A stretch of 64,000 nucleotides of DNA, taken from contig NZ_QUBR01000001.1 of assembly GCF_003586285.1 (NCBI RefSeq), forward strand, positions 496,001 to 560,000, read 5' to 3'. Positions 44,819 to 53,983 of this stretch are shown one piece after another. The notes under the pieces were generated by a model. That model did no database searches, was not told the DNA's origin, and saw only the letters and a list, made by a program, of their open reading frames with translations. Position numbers and translations under genes: made by a program. The stretch comes from Aeromicrobium endophyticum (GTDB lineage: Bacteria; Actinomycetota; Actinomycetes; Propionibacteriales; Nocardioidaceae). Each line of letters starts with the position of its first letter. The stretch's first letter is position 1.

Positions 44819-46861
44819 TCAGACGTGCGCCGGCACAGGGGCGGCCTCGTCGGCGGCGACGACGGCATCGCCACCGCGTCCGCCCAGCTGCTTCAGCGCC
44901 GTCACCGAGACGGCGCTGACGACGGTACCGACGGCGATCGCCACGAGGAACCACAGCACCTGGTCGACCGCGAAGAACACGAAGATGCCGCCGTGCGGCG
45001 CCGCGAGGGTCACGCCCGCACCGGCCGAGATCGCACCGGCCACGCCCGAGCCCAGCATCATCGACGGGATGACGCGCAGCGGGTCGGCCGCGGCGAACGG
45101 GATGGCGCCCTCGGTGATGAAGGCGGCACCGAGCAGCCAGGCTGCCTTGCCGTTCTCGCGCTCGGACGAGGTGTAGAGGCCCGGACGCAGCGCGGTCGAC
45201 AGCGCCATCGCGAGCGGCGGCACCATGCCGCCGACCATCACGGCGGCCATGATCTTGACCTCGGTGCCGCCGGCGGCGATCGCCTGGGCCGTGAGCCCCG
45301 TGGTCGCGAAGACGTAGGCGGCCTTGTTGACCGGCCCACCCATGTCGAAGGCCATCATGGCGCCGAGCAGCAGGCCGAGCAGGACGATCGAGCCGCCCGA
45401 GAGGCCGTTGAGCCAGTCGGTCAGGCCGTCGGTGATGTCGGCGATGGGGCGCCCCAGCACCAGCAGCATCAGCATGCCGGCGATGATCGTCGTGACGAGC
45501 GGGATGATCACGACGGGCATGAGCCCCGACAACCAGCGCGGGGCCGGACGCTTGGCGATCTGGTGCGCGATGAGTCCGGCGATGATGCCGCCCACGATGC
45601 CGCCGAGGAAGCCGGCGCCGATCTGGTTGGCCAGGAAGCCCATCACGAAGCCGGGCGCGATGCCCGGGCGGTCGGCGATCGCGTAGGCGATGTAGCCCGC
45701 GAGCGCCGGGACGAGGAAGCCGAACGCCCACGAGCCGAGCAGGAACAGCAGCGCGCCGATGTAGGTCAGCAGAGCGCTGCCGAACAGGGCGTGCTCGCCC
45801 GCAGCGGGCAGGTTGGTGAGCGTGTTGTCGGCCAGGATCTTCGAGGCCGGGTCGCCCGCGACGTCGTAGCCGGCGAGCAGGAAGCCGAGCGCGATCAGCA
45901 GACCGCCGGCCGCGACGAACGGGATCATGTAGCTGACGCCCGTCAGCAGCCACTGCCGCAGGCGCAGGCCGAATCCGCCGGCGTCGGACGCGCGGGCGGC
46001 CTCCGAGGCCACGGCACCGCCCTCGACGCGGCGGGCCCGCGGGTCGGTGGACGCCGTGACGGCCTCAGCGATCATGACCGCGGGCTCGTTGATCGCGCGC
46101 TTGACGCCGCTGACGACGACGGGCTTGCCGGCGAAGCGGGCCTGGTCCTTGACGCCGACGTCGGTCGCGAAGATCACGGCGTCGGCCGCGGCGATGGTCT
46201 CGGGCGAGAGCGGCTTGGCACCCGACGAGCCCTGCGTCTCGACCTGCAGCTCGACCCCGTCGGTCTGCGCGGCCTGCTGGGTGAGCGAGTCGGCGGCCAT
46301 GTAGGTGTGCGCGATGCCGGTCGGGCAGGCCGTGACGGCCACGATGCGCGTGACGGTCGCGGACGTCGTCGGCGCGGCGGGGGCCGCGGGAGCGGTCTCG
46401 GCGACCGCCGCCGGGGAGACGACCTCGTCGACCAGCGCGACGATCGCGGCGGCGTCGGGCGCCGACCGCAGTGCGGCCGTGAAGTCGGGACGCACCAGGG
46501 CGCGGGCCAGCGACGACAACAGCTTCAGGTGCTCCTGGCCGCCCCCGGCCGGAGCCGCGATGAGGAAGACGAGGTCGGCAGGGCCGTCGGACGCGCCGAA
46601 GTCGGCACCCGGCACGAGACGCGCGAAGGCCAGCGTCGGCTGGGTGACGGCCTCGGAGCGGCAGTGCGGGATCGCGATGCCGCCGGGCAGGCCGGTGGCC
46701 GACTGGGCCTCGCGGGCCCGGGCGTCGGCGACGAGCTGCGAGGCGTCGGACGCCCGGCCGGCACCGGCGACCATCTGGGCCAGGGCGGTGATGACGCTCG
46801 CCGCGTCCTCCCCCAGAGCGGTGTCGAGGCTGACGAGATCAGCCGTGATGAGTGATGACAT
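44819..46861 (-). CDS. fruA: Fructose PTS permease EIIABC
   Basis: A 680-residue fused permease. IIA (about 1-148): phosphoryl His near 66 in GGIAIPHCRSEA. IIB (about 170-270): phosphoryl Cys near 179 in IVAVTACPTGIAHTYMAA. IIC (about 300-655): ten or so helices with GGIVGGIIAGLI, MAFDMGGPVNKAAY and ITEGAIPFAAADP. It imports fructose as fructose-1-phosphate, which FruK then phosphorylates. ATG 46861 has AAGGA upstream and lies inside the fruK 3' end (23-bp overlap). Confidence 0.95.
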   Translation of the reverse strand: MSSLITADLVSLDTALGEDAASVITALAQMVAGAGRASDASQLVADARAREAQSATGLPGGIAIPHCRSEAVTQPTLAFARLVPGADFGASDGPADLVFLIAAPAGGGQEHLKLLSSLARALVRPDFTAALRSAPDAAAIVALVDEVVSPAAVAETAPAAPAAPTTSATVTRIVAVTACPTGIAHTYMAADSLTQQAAQTDGVELQVETQGSSGAKPLSPETIAAADAVIFATDVGVKDQARFAGKPVVVSGVKRAINEPAVMIAEAVTASTDPRARRVEGGAVASEAARASDAGGFGLRLRQWLLTGVSYMIPFVAAGGLLIALGFLLAGYDVAGDPASKILADNTLTNLPAAGEHALFGSALLTYIGALLFLLGSWAFGFLVPALAGYIAYAIADRPGIAPGFVMGFLANQIGAGFLGGIVGGIIAGLIAHQIAKRPAPRWLSGLMPVVIIPLVTTIIAGMLMLLVLGRPIADITDGLTDWLNGLSGGSIVLLGLLLGAMMAFDMGGPVNKAAYVFATTGLTAQAIAAGGTEVKIMAAVMVGGMVPPLAMALSTALRPGLYTSSERENGKAAWLLGAAFITEGAIPFAAADPLRVIPSMMLGSGVAGAISAGAGVTLAAPHGGIFVFFAVDQVLWFLVAIAVGTVVSAVSVTALKQLGGRGGDAVVAADEAAPVPAHV

Positions 46862-47861
46862 GGGCGTCCTTCTGTGGGTGGCGTGACGGTGTGGCAGGAA
46901 GATCGAGGGAAGGGCTGGACAGCTGGCGCGCGTCGACAGCGGCGAGTGCCGCCACGTCCGCCGGAGCGGGGGGCGTCGAGCCGGCGAGCGACGCGGCGGC
47001 GCTGCCGTGCGCCACCGCGACCTCGAGACGGCGGGGCGCGTCGAGGCCGTCGACGGCGGCGAGCAGGTAGCCGGCCAGCGACGAGTCGCCGGCGCCGACG
47101 GTGCTGACGGGGACGATCGAGGGCGACGCGGCGAACCACGAGCCGTCCGCGGTGGCCAGCACCGCACCCGAGGCCCCGAGGGTCAGCAGCACCGCGGCGG
47201 GTCCGAAGTCGCGGCGGACGCGCTGGGCGGTGGCGGCGGCGAGCTCGGGATCGGCCTCGATCGCGTCGGCGTCGCCGCCCACCAGCTCGACGACCTCGTG
47301 GGCGTTGGGCTTGACCAGGTCGGGGGCGGCGCCGGCAGCACCGAGCGTCGCCAGCAGCGGCGCACCCGACGCATCGACGGCGACCTGCGCTCCCCCGGCC
47401 CGCAGGGTGCGGGTGAGGACGGCGTACCAGTCGTCGGGCACGCCGGGGGGCAGCGAGCCAGACAGCACGACCCAGGCGGCACCGGCGGCCGACTCGGCGA
47501 TCGCGCCCGTCAGCCGTCCGAGCTCGTCGGCCGACAGCTCGGCGCCGGGGGCGTTGAGCTTGGTCGTGGTGCCGTCGGCCTCGGCGAGCGTCAGGTTGAC
47601 CCGGACGCGGCTGCGGGTGGGCACCGCGACGTGCGCGAGACCCGTCGCCTCGACGGCGGCCACGAACGAGTCGTGGGCCGGCGCCGGGAAGACCGCGACG
47701 ACGTCGTGGCCTGCGGCGGCGACGACGCGTGCGACGTTGACGCCCTTGCCGCCGGGCTGGTCGACGGGGGCGGCGGTGCGACCGACGACGCCGCGCACGA
47801 GCGGCTCGTCGAGCGTCAGCAGGCGGTCGATCGCGGGATTGGCGGTGACGGTGACGATCAT
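46839..47861 (-). CDS. fruK: 1-phosphofructokinase
   Basis: A 340-residue PfkB-type kinase converting fructose-1-phosphate to fructose-1,6-bisphosphate. IVTVTANPAIDRLLTLDEP at the N terminus, sugar-binding PGGKGVNVARVVAAAGHDV (near 37), and catalytic GAGDSSLAGYLLA (near 245). An Ala/Pro-rich C-terminal tail is longer than usual. ATG overlaps the fruR TGA. Confidence 0.93.
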   Translation of the reverse strand: MIVTVTANPAIDRLLTLDEPLVRGVVGRTAAPVDQPGGKGVNVARVVAAAGHDVVAVFPAPAHDSFVAAVEATGLAHVAVPTRSRVRVNLTLAEADGTTTKLNAPGAELSADELGRLTGAIAESAAGAAWVVLSGSLPPGVPDDWYAVLTRTLRAGGAQVAVDASGAPLLATLGAAGAAPDLVKPNAHEVVELVGGDADAIEADPELAAATAQRVRRDFGPAAVLLTLGASGAVLATADGSWFAASPSIVPVSTVGAGDSSLAGYLLAAVDGLDAPRRLEVAVAHGSAAASLAGSTPPAPADVAALAAVDARQLSSPSLDLPATPSRHPQKDAHVITHHG

Positions 47862-48625
47862 GCGAGCACGACCTCCATCCCTGCGTCGCGCAGGCGGGCG
47901 ACGCACTCGGCAGGGGCATCGGCGTCGGTGACCAGCACGTCGACCGAGGTGAGCGGGGCGAACGTGACGAGGTAGTCGGTGTCGAGCTTGGACGAGTCGG
48001 CCAGCACGACGGTGCGGGCGGCCCGCGCGACGATCGTGCGCTTGACCGCCGCCTCGCCGAAGTCGACCGTCGTCAGGCCGCGCTCGACCGACAGGCCGTT
48101 GGCGCCGACGAAGGCGACGTCGACGCCGACCGTCTCGTAGACCGCGACGGTGCCCGCGCCGATCGCGGCACCCGTGGCTCCGCGCACCTGACCGCCGATG
48201 ACGTGCAGGTCGACCTGCTCGAGCCGCGACAGCTGGGCCGCGGCGGCGATGCCGTGCGTGACGGCCGTCAGCGTGTGCTCGTCGGGCAGCAGGTCGATCA
48301 GTGCGGCGGTGGAGGTGCCGGCATCGACGATGATGCTGCCGTCGACCGGCGGGAGGAAGGCGAGGGCAGCTGCGGCGATGCGCTGCTTCTGCGGTGACTG
48401 ACGTGCCTCGCGCTCGCGCAGGTCGAGCTCGACGGCCTGCACCGATGTACGGGCGACGGCCCCGCCGTGCACCCGGCGGGCGAGGCCGCGACGCTCGAGG
48501 GCAGCCAGGTCGCGGCGCACCGTCTCGCCGGAGACGCCGAACTCGGCGGCAGCATCGAGGACGCTGACGCGTCCGTGCTGCTCGAGGCGCTGAGCCAGCG
48601 CTGCTCGTCGTTCTGCTGCGTACAC
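47858..48625 (-). CDS. fruR: DeoR-family fructose operon repressor
   Basis: A 255-residue regulator. The N-terminal helix-turn-helix is VSVLDAAAEFGVSGETVRRDLAALERRG; the C-terminal sugar-phosphate domain has DAGTSTAALIDLLP and FVGANGLSVERGLTT. GTG 48625 is chosen for the GAGGAG site upstream. Fructose-1-phosphate is the usual inducer of this family. It faces ptsI across a 187-bp region with four phased TGT(G/T)G repeats, its probable operator. Confidence 0.88.
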   Translation of the reverse strand: MYAAERRAALAQRLEQHGRVSVLDAAAEFGVSGETVRRDLAALERRGLARRVHGGAVARTSVQAVELDLREREARQSPQKQRIAAAALAFLPPVDGSIIVDAGTSTAALIDLLPDEHTLTAVTHGIAAAAQLSRLEQVDLHVIGGQVRGATGAAIGAGTVAVYETVGVDVAFVGANGLSVERGLTTVDFGEAAVKRTIVARAARTVVLADSSKLDTDYLVTFAPLTSVDVLVTDADAPAECVARLRDAGMEVVLA

Positions 48626-48655
48626 CCGGTCTCCTCGTCTGACCTGCACCACCGA

Positions 48656-48695
48656 TGTGGATTTGTGTGGTTTTTTGTTGATATCTGTTGTTCTA
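48656..48695. promoter_or_regulatory. Four 10-bp-phased repeats, probable FruR operator
   Basis: TGTGG at 48656 and 48666, TGTTG at 48676 and 48686: four direct repeats with an exact 10-bp period. Units are TGTGGATTTG, TGTGGTTTTT, TGTTGATATC and TGTTGTTCTA. The stretch is strikingly AT-rich for this genome. DeoR-family proteins often bind direct repeats about one helical turn apart. Confidence 0.7.
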
Positions 48696-48812
48696 CGCGG
48701 TAACGTCCCACGAAGTCAAGGGGTTCGGTCAGATTTCCTCGCGTTCACGTAGCCCCGCTCACAGACTCCGCCAGGATCTCGACCCGCAGGACCTCGCTCA
48801 TAGGAGAAGCAC

Positions 48813-50453
48813 ATGACCAGCAGCGGAACACCGGTCGTCCCCGGCATCGGCACCGGACCTGTCGTCGTGACGTCCGAGCGCGTCGAGGCCCCCGCCGACG
48901 AGGTGCACGTCGACCACGACACGACCGTCGCCGCTGTCGCCGCCGCGAGCGAGGTCGTCGCCGACCGGCTGACGGCGCGAGCGGCCCACGCGTCCGGTGC
49001 GGCCGCCGAGGTCCTGCAGGCCACCGCGGCGATGGCACGCGACCGCGGCCTCGCGACCTTCGTCGCCAAGCACGCGGACGCCTCGGGGCCCGCGACCGCC
49101 ATGACCGCTGCCGTGGCCGAGCTGGCCACCATGTTCGAGGCTGCGGGCGGTCTCATGGCCGAGCGCGTCACCGACCTGCTCGACGTCCGCGACCGTGTCG
49201 TCGCCGAGGTGCTGGGGCTGCCCGAGCCCGGCGTGCCGAGCCCCGACGTGCCGTCGGTGCTGTTCGCCGACGACCTGGCCCCCGCCGACACCGCCGGTCT
49301 CGACGCCGAGCGCATCACCGCGATCGCGATCCGGCTCGGCGGCGCCACGAGCCACACCGCGATCATCGCGCGGCAGCTGGGCATCCCGTGCGTCGTCGGC
49401 GTCCGCGACCTGCCCCTCGACGGATCCGCCGGCACCGCGCTGGTCGACGGGACGACCGGGGAGGTGCTGATCGACCCGGACGCCGCCGACGCCGAGCGCC
49501 GTGCCGCCGAGGACGCCGAGCGCCGTGCCGCGTCCGCCGCGTGGACCGGGCCGGGCGCGACGCGCGACGGCCACGCCGTGCAGGTGCTCGCCAACGTCCA
49601 GGACGCGGCGGGAGCCGTCCGCGCCGCTGCCGAGCCCGTCGAGGGCTTCGGGCTGTACCGCACCGAGCTGAGCTTCCTCGACCGGTCGTCCGAGCCCACC
49701 GTCGACGAGCAGGCCGAGATCTACCGCGCCGTGCTCGACGCGGCAGGCCCGCACAAGGTCGTCGTCCGCACCCTCGACGCCGGCTCCGACAAGCCGCTGG
49801 CGTTCGCCGACATGGGCAGCGAGCCCAATCCGGCCCTGGGCGTGCGCGGGCTCCGCATCGCGATCGAGCGTCCCGAGCTGCTCGACCACCAGCTCGACGC
49901 GATCGCGGCAGCCGCCGCACAGTCGTCCGCCGACGTGTGGGTCATGGCGCCGATGGTGGCCGTCGTCTCCGAAGCCGTCGACGTCGCCGCGCGCATCCGT
50001 CAGCGCGGGCTCACGGCCGGCGTCATGATCGAGACGCCGTCGGCGGCGCTGCACGCCGACCGCCTGCTGCAGCACGTCGACTTCGTGTCGATCGGCACCA
50101 ACGACCTCAGCCAGTACACCTTCGCGGCCGATCGCATGGCGTCCTCGCTGAGCCACCTCACCGATCCGTGGCAGCCGGCCCTACTGACGCTCGTGGCGTC
50201 CGTCGCCGCCGCGGGCGAGCGGGCCGGCAAGCCGGTCGGCGTGTGCGGCGAGGCCGCCGCCGACCCGCTGCTGGCGTGCGTGCTGGTGGGACTCGGCGTG
50301 ACGTCCCTGTCGTGCGCGGCCAGCGCCGTCCGCAGCGTCGGGGCGATGCTCGCGACCGTCACGCTCGAGCAGTGCCGCGCTGCAGCCTCAGCGGCCCTCG
50401 ACGCCGACGACCCCGCCGACGGGCGCGCCCGCGTCCGGGCGATCCTCACCTGA
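48813..50453 (+). CDS. ptsI: PTS enzyme I
   Basis: A 546-residue PEP-protein phosphotransferase. The phosphoryl His181 is in RLGGATSHTAIIARQLGIP; the C-terminal PEP-binding barrel has EGFGLYRTELSFLDR, GSEPNPALGVRGLR, ETPSAALHAD, SIGTNDLSQYTFAADR and the active Cys in VGVCGEAAADP. It starts the phosphate relay to HPr. ATG follows AGGAG. Divergent from fruR and probably under the same repressor. Confidence 0.95.
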   Translation: MTSSGTPVVPGIGTGPVVVTSERVEAPADEVHVDHDTTVAAVAAASEVVADRLTARAAHASGAAAEVLQATAAMARDRGLATFVAKHADASGPATAMTAAVAELATMFEAAGGLMAERVTDLLDVRDRVVAEVLGLPEPGVPSPDVPSVLFADDLAPADTAGLDAERITAIAIRLGGATSHTAIIARQLGIPCVVGVRDLPLDGSAGTALVDGTTGEVLIDPDAADAERRAAEDAERRAASAAWTGPGATRDGHAVQVLANVQDAAGAVRAAAEPVEGFGLYRTELSFLDRSSEPTVDEQAEIYRAVLDAAGPHKVVVRTLDAGSDKPLAFADMGSEPNPALGVRGLRIAIERPELLDHQLDAIAAAAAQSSADVWVMAPMVAVVSEAVDVAARIRQRGLTAGVMIETPSAALHADRLLQHVDFVSIGTNDLSQYTFAADRMASSLSHLTDPWQPALLTLVASVAAAGERAGKPVGVCGEAAADPLLACVLVGLGVTSLSCAASAVRSVGAMLATVTLEQCRAAASAALDADDPADGRARVRAILT

Positions 50454-50470
50454 TCCCACGGCCCGTCCGC

Positions 50471-50558
50471 GGTTTACCACGCCGGCAAGGCAAACACCGT
50501 CCGGGCGCGGCAAGCTTTCCCCGCCTGGACCCGGTTTACCACGCCGGCGTGGTAAACC
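50471..50558. repeat. Nested inverted-repeat element, copy 2
   Basis: Arms GGTTTACCACGCCGGC (50471-50486) and GCCGGCGTGGTAAACC (50543-50558) enclose a 12-bp hairpin (50499-50510 with 50519-50530, one mismatch and one wobble) with an 8-nt loop. It shares ACCACGCCGGCAAGGCAAAC and CGTCCGGGCGCGG with copy 1. The right arm is itself half of a perfect 28-bp palindrome at 50532-50559. Lies between convergent ptsI and lysS. Confidence 0.85.
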
Positions 50559-50571
50559 GTAGGGGCGCTAT

Positions 50572-50668
50572 TCGTTCCTCGTCGTCGGACTAGACCCTGC
50601 TTCCCTCCGACTCGTTCCTCGTCGTCGGACTAGATCCTGCTTCCCTCCGACTCGTTCCTCGTCGTCGG
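50572..50668. repeat. 40-bp tandem duplication of the lysS 3' end
   Basis: Copies start at 50572, 50612 and 50652 (last partial), each beginning TCGTTCCTCGTCGTCGG. Copies 1 and 2 differ by one base. The true lysS stop is in copy 2; copy 1 repeats the stop as a ghost at 50590-50592. Each start carries the 9-mer TCGTTCCTC, the complement of the GAGGAACGA loop of the 4882 and 23008 elements, flanked by CGAC/GTCG. Confidence 0.85.
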
Positions 50669-52156
50669 GAAGAGGATCGCGTCGCGGATGCCGATGCCCT
50701 GCAGCAGCATCACGAGGCGGTCGACGCCGAAGCCGAGGCCGCCCGCCGGGGGCATGCCGAACTCGAGGGCGCGCAGGAAGTCCTCGTCGACGTCATTGGC
50801 CTCGGGGTTGCCCGCGGCTGCCTGGCGAGCCTGCTCCTCGAGCCGCTCGCGCTGGATGACGGGGTCGTTGAGCTCGGAGTAGGCCGGCGCCAGCTCGACG
50901 CCGTTGATGATGAGGTCCCACGCCTCGACCAAGCCGGGCTTGGTGCGGTGCTTCTTGGCCAGGGGACGCACCGACTCCGGGTAGTCGCGCACGAACGTCG
51001 GCTGGATGAGGGTGTGCTCGACGAGCTTCTCGTACAGCTCGAGCACGATCTCGCCGGCGTCCCACCCGTCACGCAGGGCCACGTCGTGCCGGGCGGCGAT
51101 CAAGACCAGCTCGTCGACCGGCGTGTCGATGTCGATCGTGCTCCCGACCGCCTCGCTCACCAACCCGTGGACGGTCGCGTGGCGCCACTCGGCCTCGAGG
51201 TCGATCTCGCTGCCGTCGCGTCCGGGGACGACCGTCTTGCCCACCGAGCGGGCGGCGTCGAGCACGAGCTCGCGCGTGAGGACGGCCATGGTGTCGTACG
51301 AGCCGTACGCCTCGTAGGCCTCGAGCATCAGGAACTCGACGTTGTGGGTGTTGTCGACGCCCTCGTTGCGGAACGTCTTGGCCATCTCGTAGACCTTGTC
51401 GATGCCGCCGACCAGGGCCCGCTTGAGGTGCAGCTCGAGCGCGATGCGCAGCAGGGCGGGCTCGTCGTACGCGTTGACGTGGGTGCGGAACGGCCGCGCC
51501 GCGGCACCGCCGTTGGTGTGCTGCAGCACGGGCGTCTCGACCTCGACGTAGCCGAGGCGGTCGAGGGTCGAGCGCAGCGACTGCATGACCTTGGCCTTCA
51601 CGCGGACGTTGTCGCGCGCCTCGGGCCGCACGATCAGGTCGACGTAGCGCATGCGGCTGCGGGCCTCGTCCGACAGCGGCGCGTGCTCGTTGGGCAGCGG
51701 GCGCACGGTCTTGGCCGCGAGCTGCCACGACGTCGCCATGACCGACAGCTCGCCGCGCTTGCTGGTGATGACCTCGCCCGTGACGGCCAGGTGATCGCCG
51801 ATGTCGACGAGGGCCTTGAACGCCGCGAGGCTCTCCTCGCCGACGCCGTCCAGCGAGATCATCGCCTGCAGCGGGGTGCCGTCGCCCTCGCGCAGGGCCA
51901 CGAACACCAGCTTGCCGGTGCCGCGGACGAAGATGACCCGGCCCGCGACCGTGACGACGTCACCCGTCAGGGTGTCGGGGCCCAGCGCCTCGGCGTCGTA
52001 CGTGTCGACGATCTCGCGCAGCGTGTGGGTGCGGTCGACGACGACCGGGTACGGCTCGTCGCCGCGCTCGATGACCTGCTCGCGCTTGTCGAGACGCACC
52101 CGCATCTGCTCGGGAAGGTCGTCCTCGGGGCTCTGGGTGCTCGTCGCGTCGCTCAC
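50630..52156 (-). CDS. lysS: Lysyl-tRNA synthetase (class II)
   Basis: A 508-residue LysRS. An OB-fold anticodon domain (about 60-150) precedes the class II core: motif 1 (VEVETPVLQHTNGGAAARPF near 195), motif 2 (FRNEGVDNTHNVEF near 255) and motif 3 (GLGFGVDRLVMLLQG near 478). GTG 52156 is chosen because TAGGCT (52165-52170) ends 8 nt upstream; a TTG start at 52165 would overlap that box. The last 13 codons are part of a tandem DNA duplication. Confidence 0.95.
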   Translation of the reverse strand: MSDATSTQSPEDDLPEQMRVRLDKREQVIERGDEPYPVVVDRTHTLREIVDTYDAEALGPDTLTGDVVTVAGRVIFVRGTGKLVFVALREGDGTPLQAMISLDGVGEESLAAFKALVDIGDHLAVTGEVITSKRGELSVMATSWQLAAKTVRPLPNEHAPLSDEARSRMRYVDLIVRPEARDNVRVKAKVMQSLRSTLDRLGYVEVETPVLQHTNGGAAARPFRTHVNAYDEPALLRIALELHLKRALVGGIDKVYEMAKTFRNEGVDNTHNVEFLMLEAYEAYGSYDTMAVLTRELVLDAARSVGKTVVPGRDGSEIDLEAEWRHATVHGLVSEAVGSTIDIDTPVDELVLIAARHDVALRDGWDAGEIVLELYEKLVEHTLIQPTFVRDYPESVRPLAKKHRTKPGLVEAWDLIINGVELAPAYSELNDPVIQRERLEEQARQAAAGNPEANDVDEDFLRALEFGMPPAGGLGFGVDRLVMLLQGIGIRDAILFPTTRNESEGSRI

Positions 52157-52164
52157 GAGGGACA

Positions 52165-52170
52165 AGCCTA
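52165..52170 (-). promoter_or_regulatory. Leaderless -10 box for lysS
   Basis: TAGGCT on the minus strand, 8 nt before GTG 52156, divergent from the box at 52194. Confidence 0.5.
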
Positions 52171-52193
52171 GTGCCGAGGACTTTTCGTCGTGT

Positions 52194-52199
52194 TAGCGT
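52194..52199 (+). promoter_or_regulatory. Leaderless -10 box for DUF3060 gene
   Basis: TAGCGT, 7 nt before ATG 52207. Confidence 0.5.
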
Positions 52200-52206
52200 C
52201 CGGCGC

Positions 52207-52749
52207 ATGACGAACTCCAGCGCTCGGGCCGCCAGCCGTCTCGCCCTCACCACCGCACTCGCCACCGCGTTCTTCGCCACCGGCACCACGGCATCCCACG
52301 CCGCCACGTCGATCGACTGCTCGACCGGCGCAGTCGCGGTCACGACGAGCAACACCACCGTCCAGCTGACCGGCGCGTGCAGCACGGTCGTGGTCGACGC
52401 CGGCAACACGACGGTCCGGCTCGACTCCGCCTCCCGCGTCACGATCAAGGGCGGCAACAACAAGGTCGTCGCGAGGAAGGTCGGCTCGGCCACGATCGGC
52501 GGCGGCAACAACGCGCTGCGCGTGTCGTCGCGCCTGTCCGTCGCCACCGTCACGGGATCCAACGCGACGGTCAAGGCAGCATCGGCGTCCCGCGTCACCG
52601 TCAAGGGCAGCAACAACGACGTCCGGTCGACGCGGCTCACGAAGGTCGTCATCAGGGGTGCCAACAACACGGTCAAGGTCAAGAAGGGCAGCACCAAGGT
52701 CTCGAACCGCGGCGCGAACAACACGATCAAGGTCAAGAAGCGCCGCTAG
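52207..52749 (+). CDS. Secreted DUF3060-type repeat protein
   Basis: A 180-residue exported protein. The signal peptide ends near TTASHAATS (about residue 36). The mature part is made of short repeats with a recurring G-x-N-N/A turn: GGNNKV, GGNNAL, GSNATV, GSNNDV, GANNTV, GANNTI, spaced by about 20 residues of Thr/Val/Ser strands. Such periodicity suggests a right-handed beta-solenoid, as expected for DUF3060. Two Cys near the start (IDCSTG, TGACST) may form a disulfide. Basic C terminus (KVKKRR). Function unknown; probably cell-surface. Confidence 0.75.
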   Translation: MTNSSARAASRLALTTALATAFFATGTTASHAATSIDCSTGAVAVTTSNTTVQLTGACSTVVVDAGNTTVRLDSASRVTIKGGNNKVVARKVGSATIGGGNNALRVSSRLSVATVTGSNATVKAASASRVTVKGSNNDVRSTRLTKVVIRGANNTVKVKKGSTKVSNRGANNTIKVKKRR

Positions 52750-52772
52750 CCGGGGCGCGGCCGTGCGACCGG

Positions 52773-53548
<776 letters not shown>

Positions 53549-53552
<4 letters not shown>

Positions 53553-53983
53553 CGTGACGCGACGAGCGGGTTGTCGATCACGTCGCCGCGCACCAGGCCC
53601 GAGCCCGGCAGCGCCTCGGCGGGGTCTGCCCCCGTGCCGATGACTCGGTTGTCCCGGTCGACGAACACGACGTGGGGCTCGAACGTCCGCGCCTCGGCGT
53701 CCTCGAGCTGCGCGTAGGCGATCAGGATCACGAGGTCGCCGGGGTGGACGAGGTGGGCGGCGGCGCCGTTGATGCCGATGACGCCCGAGCCCCGCTCCCC
53801 CGCGATCGTGTACGTCTCGAGGCGGTTGCCGTTGTCGATGTCGACGATGTGGACGAGCTCGCCGGGCAGCAGGTCGGCGGCCTCGAGCAGGTCGAGGTCG
53901 ACCGTGACCGAGCCGACGTAGTGCAGGTCGGCCTGCGTGACGGTGGCGCGATGGATCTTGGACTTCATCATGGTGCGGATCAT
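53549..53983 (-). CDS. panD: Aspartate 1-decarboxylase
   Basis: A 144-residue proenzyme making beta-alanine for pantothenate. It self-cleaves at Gly24-Ser25 ([18 protein letters not shown]) to create the pyruvoyl group; Lys9 ([12 protein letters not shown]), [22 protein letters not shown] and the C-terminal tail are typical. ATG overlaps the panC TGA, and its own TGA overlaps coaX. Confidence 0.95.

Noticed and set aside
48699-48723. Third BldN-type promoter before ptsI (GGTAAC, 17 bp, GGTTCG)
   Set aside because: Both boxes deviate from the pattern shared by the other two sites, and ptsI is expected to follow FruR control.
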